From positions 1 to 14,861 of the forward strand of contig CAJWWH010000032.1 in NCBI GenBank assembly GCA_913048545.1: DNA of 14,861 nt, in the 5' to 3' direction. Origin of the DNA: an uncultured Opitutia bacterium. Its GTDB lineage: Bacteria > Verrucomicrobiota > Verrucomicrobiae > Opitutales > MB11C04. Below, one piece after another: positions 14,422 through 14,861 of this stretch (positions within the stretch are counted from its first letter, which is position 1; every line of letters begins with the position of its first letter). The translations under genes were made by a program, and so were the position numbers. The notes beneath the pieces were generated by a model. That model had not been told where the DNA came from, did no database searches, and worked only from the letters and a program-made list of their open reading frames with translations.

Positions 14422-14861
14422 TTACTTGGTTCTTACCCGCACACGAAGGAACTGTGCTTTGCCGGTAGCTCGGTCGTTTGTGGTTTCCCAGAGCACACGT
14501 TCCATGCCTCCCCCGGCATCCACTCCCTTACCGGCAGTGGAGGGTCCATTAAGATCAACCTGAGTTACATCGGAAGTTGACCAGGTTCTTAGATCCGTGC
14601 TGCTTTCAACGATGTATTCAATTCCCTCGGTATTGTAGCCTGAACTATATTGTTGAAATGTAATTCTTTGCTTTTTAGACCCGGGTTTCTTGATCGAACG
14701 GGGTAGGGTATCCTTCGCATCGCTGCTCAAGGAATCTCCACCGAATGCCCGCTCCATGAAGTTGCTGATACCGTCTCCGTCGGAGTCAAAGTCATCGGAG
14801 TCGAACAGCAGTTTGGCGTCGTTGACCGTGATGGAACCGTCACCGTCGAGATCAATCAGCC
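14422..14861 (-). CDS. C-terminal part of a large secreted protein with calcium-loop repeats (partial)
   Basis: The frame is open to the right edge, so the N-terminus lies outside the window; 145 residues are visible. It begins LIDLDGDGSITVNDAKLLF, a dockerin/EF-hand-like loop (D.DGDGSI...D). DFDSDGDGISNFMERAFGGD follows, a D.DGDG.SN..E..FGGD motif typical of verrucomicrobial and planctomycete exported proteins. The last 70 residues (GIEYIVESSTDLRTWSTSD ... AQFLRVRVRTK) match the C-terminal module often found after such loops, with Y.VE.S.DL..W near its start and FLR.RV at its end. Asp/Asn in the loops should bind Ca2+. No membrane anchor or sorting signal follows. The protein's main function would be in the missing upstream part. 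Secretion and family style are likely; the specific role is unknown. Confidence 0.75.
   Translation of the reverse strand, partial: LIDLDGDGSITVNDAKLLFDSDDFDSDGDGISNFMERAFGGDSLSSDAKDTLPRSIKKPGSKKQRITFQQYSSGYNTEGIEYIVESSTDLRTWSTSDVTQVDLNGPSTAGKGVDAGGGMERVLWETTNDRATGKAQFLRVRVRTK

Noticed and set aside
1..14861. Search for tRNA, rRNA, CRISPR arrays, insertion sequences and attachment sites
   Set aside because: No cloverleaf-like stretch, regularly spaced repeat, transposase or terminal inverted repeat was seen. The HTH frame resembles excisionases, but no integrase or att-like repeat accompanies it.

Overview
The window is a tightly packed stretch of a Gram-negative chromosome with mid-range base composition. 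Verrucomicrobiota, probably class Opitutae, is the best guess. LpxK implies lipid A. The gene entering from the right edge has the architecture typical of secreted verrucomicrobial proteins: calcium-loop repeats, a 'DGDGISNFMERAFGGD' motif, then a C-terminal 'VESSTDLRTWS...FLRVRV' module. The cysteine-free FmdB-like protein and the repeat-bearing SSS transporter fit the same group. This assignment is inference from protein style. No rRNA, tRNA, CRISPR array or insertion sequence was seen.

Layout. (1) Bases 68-4328, minus strand: a probable four-gene operon in the order panD (aspartate 1-decarboxylase), a class V PLP aminotransferase whose start overlaps the panD stop (TAATG), a type IA topoisomerase of the TopB type with a GTG start, and a small FmdB-like protein without cysteines. 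(2) Bases 4447-5685, plus strand: lpxK, divergent from panD. (3) Bases 5706-8824, minus strand: a CNB / degenerate-receiver / STAS-like regulatory protein, then hemF (GTG start) and hemE, which overlap by ATGA. (4) Bases 8936-10495, minus strand: an exported transglutaminase-like protein, divergent from a class I flavin disulfide oxidoreductase at 10559-11953. The 63-bp gap between them holds a perfect 12-bp palindrome. (5) Bases 11950-14040, minus strand: an SSS-family transporter whose stop overlaps that of the oxidoreductase. It carries about 95 extra residues between two membrane helices that look like two degenerate surface-protein repeats. (6) Bases 14041-14861, minus strand: a structured leader, a small excisionase/MerR-like HTH frame without a standard start codon, and the C-terminus of the large secreted protein.

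Most of the window is housekeeping metabolism: beta-alanine for CoA, lipid A, heme and DNA topology. The least ordinary parts are the transporter insert, the CNB-pseudoreceiver-STAS protein beside the heme genes, the HTH frame directly in phase behind the secreted protein's stop, and the loss of zinc-knuckle cysteines in two adjacent genes. No clearly new defence or mobile system is visible.
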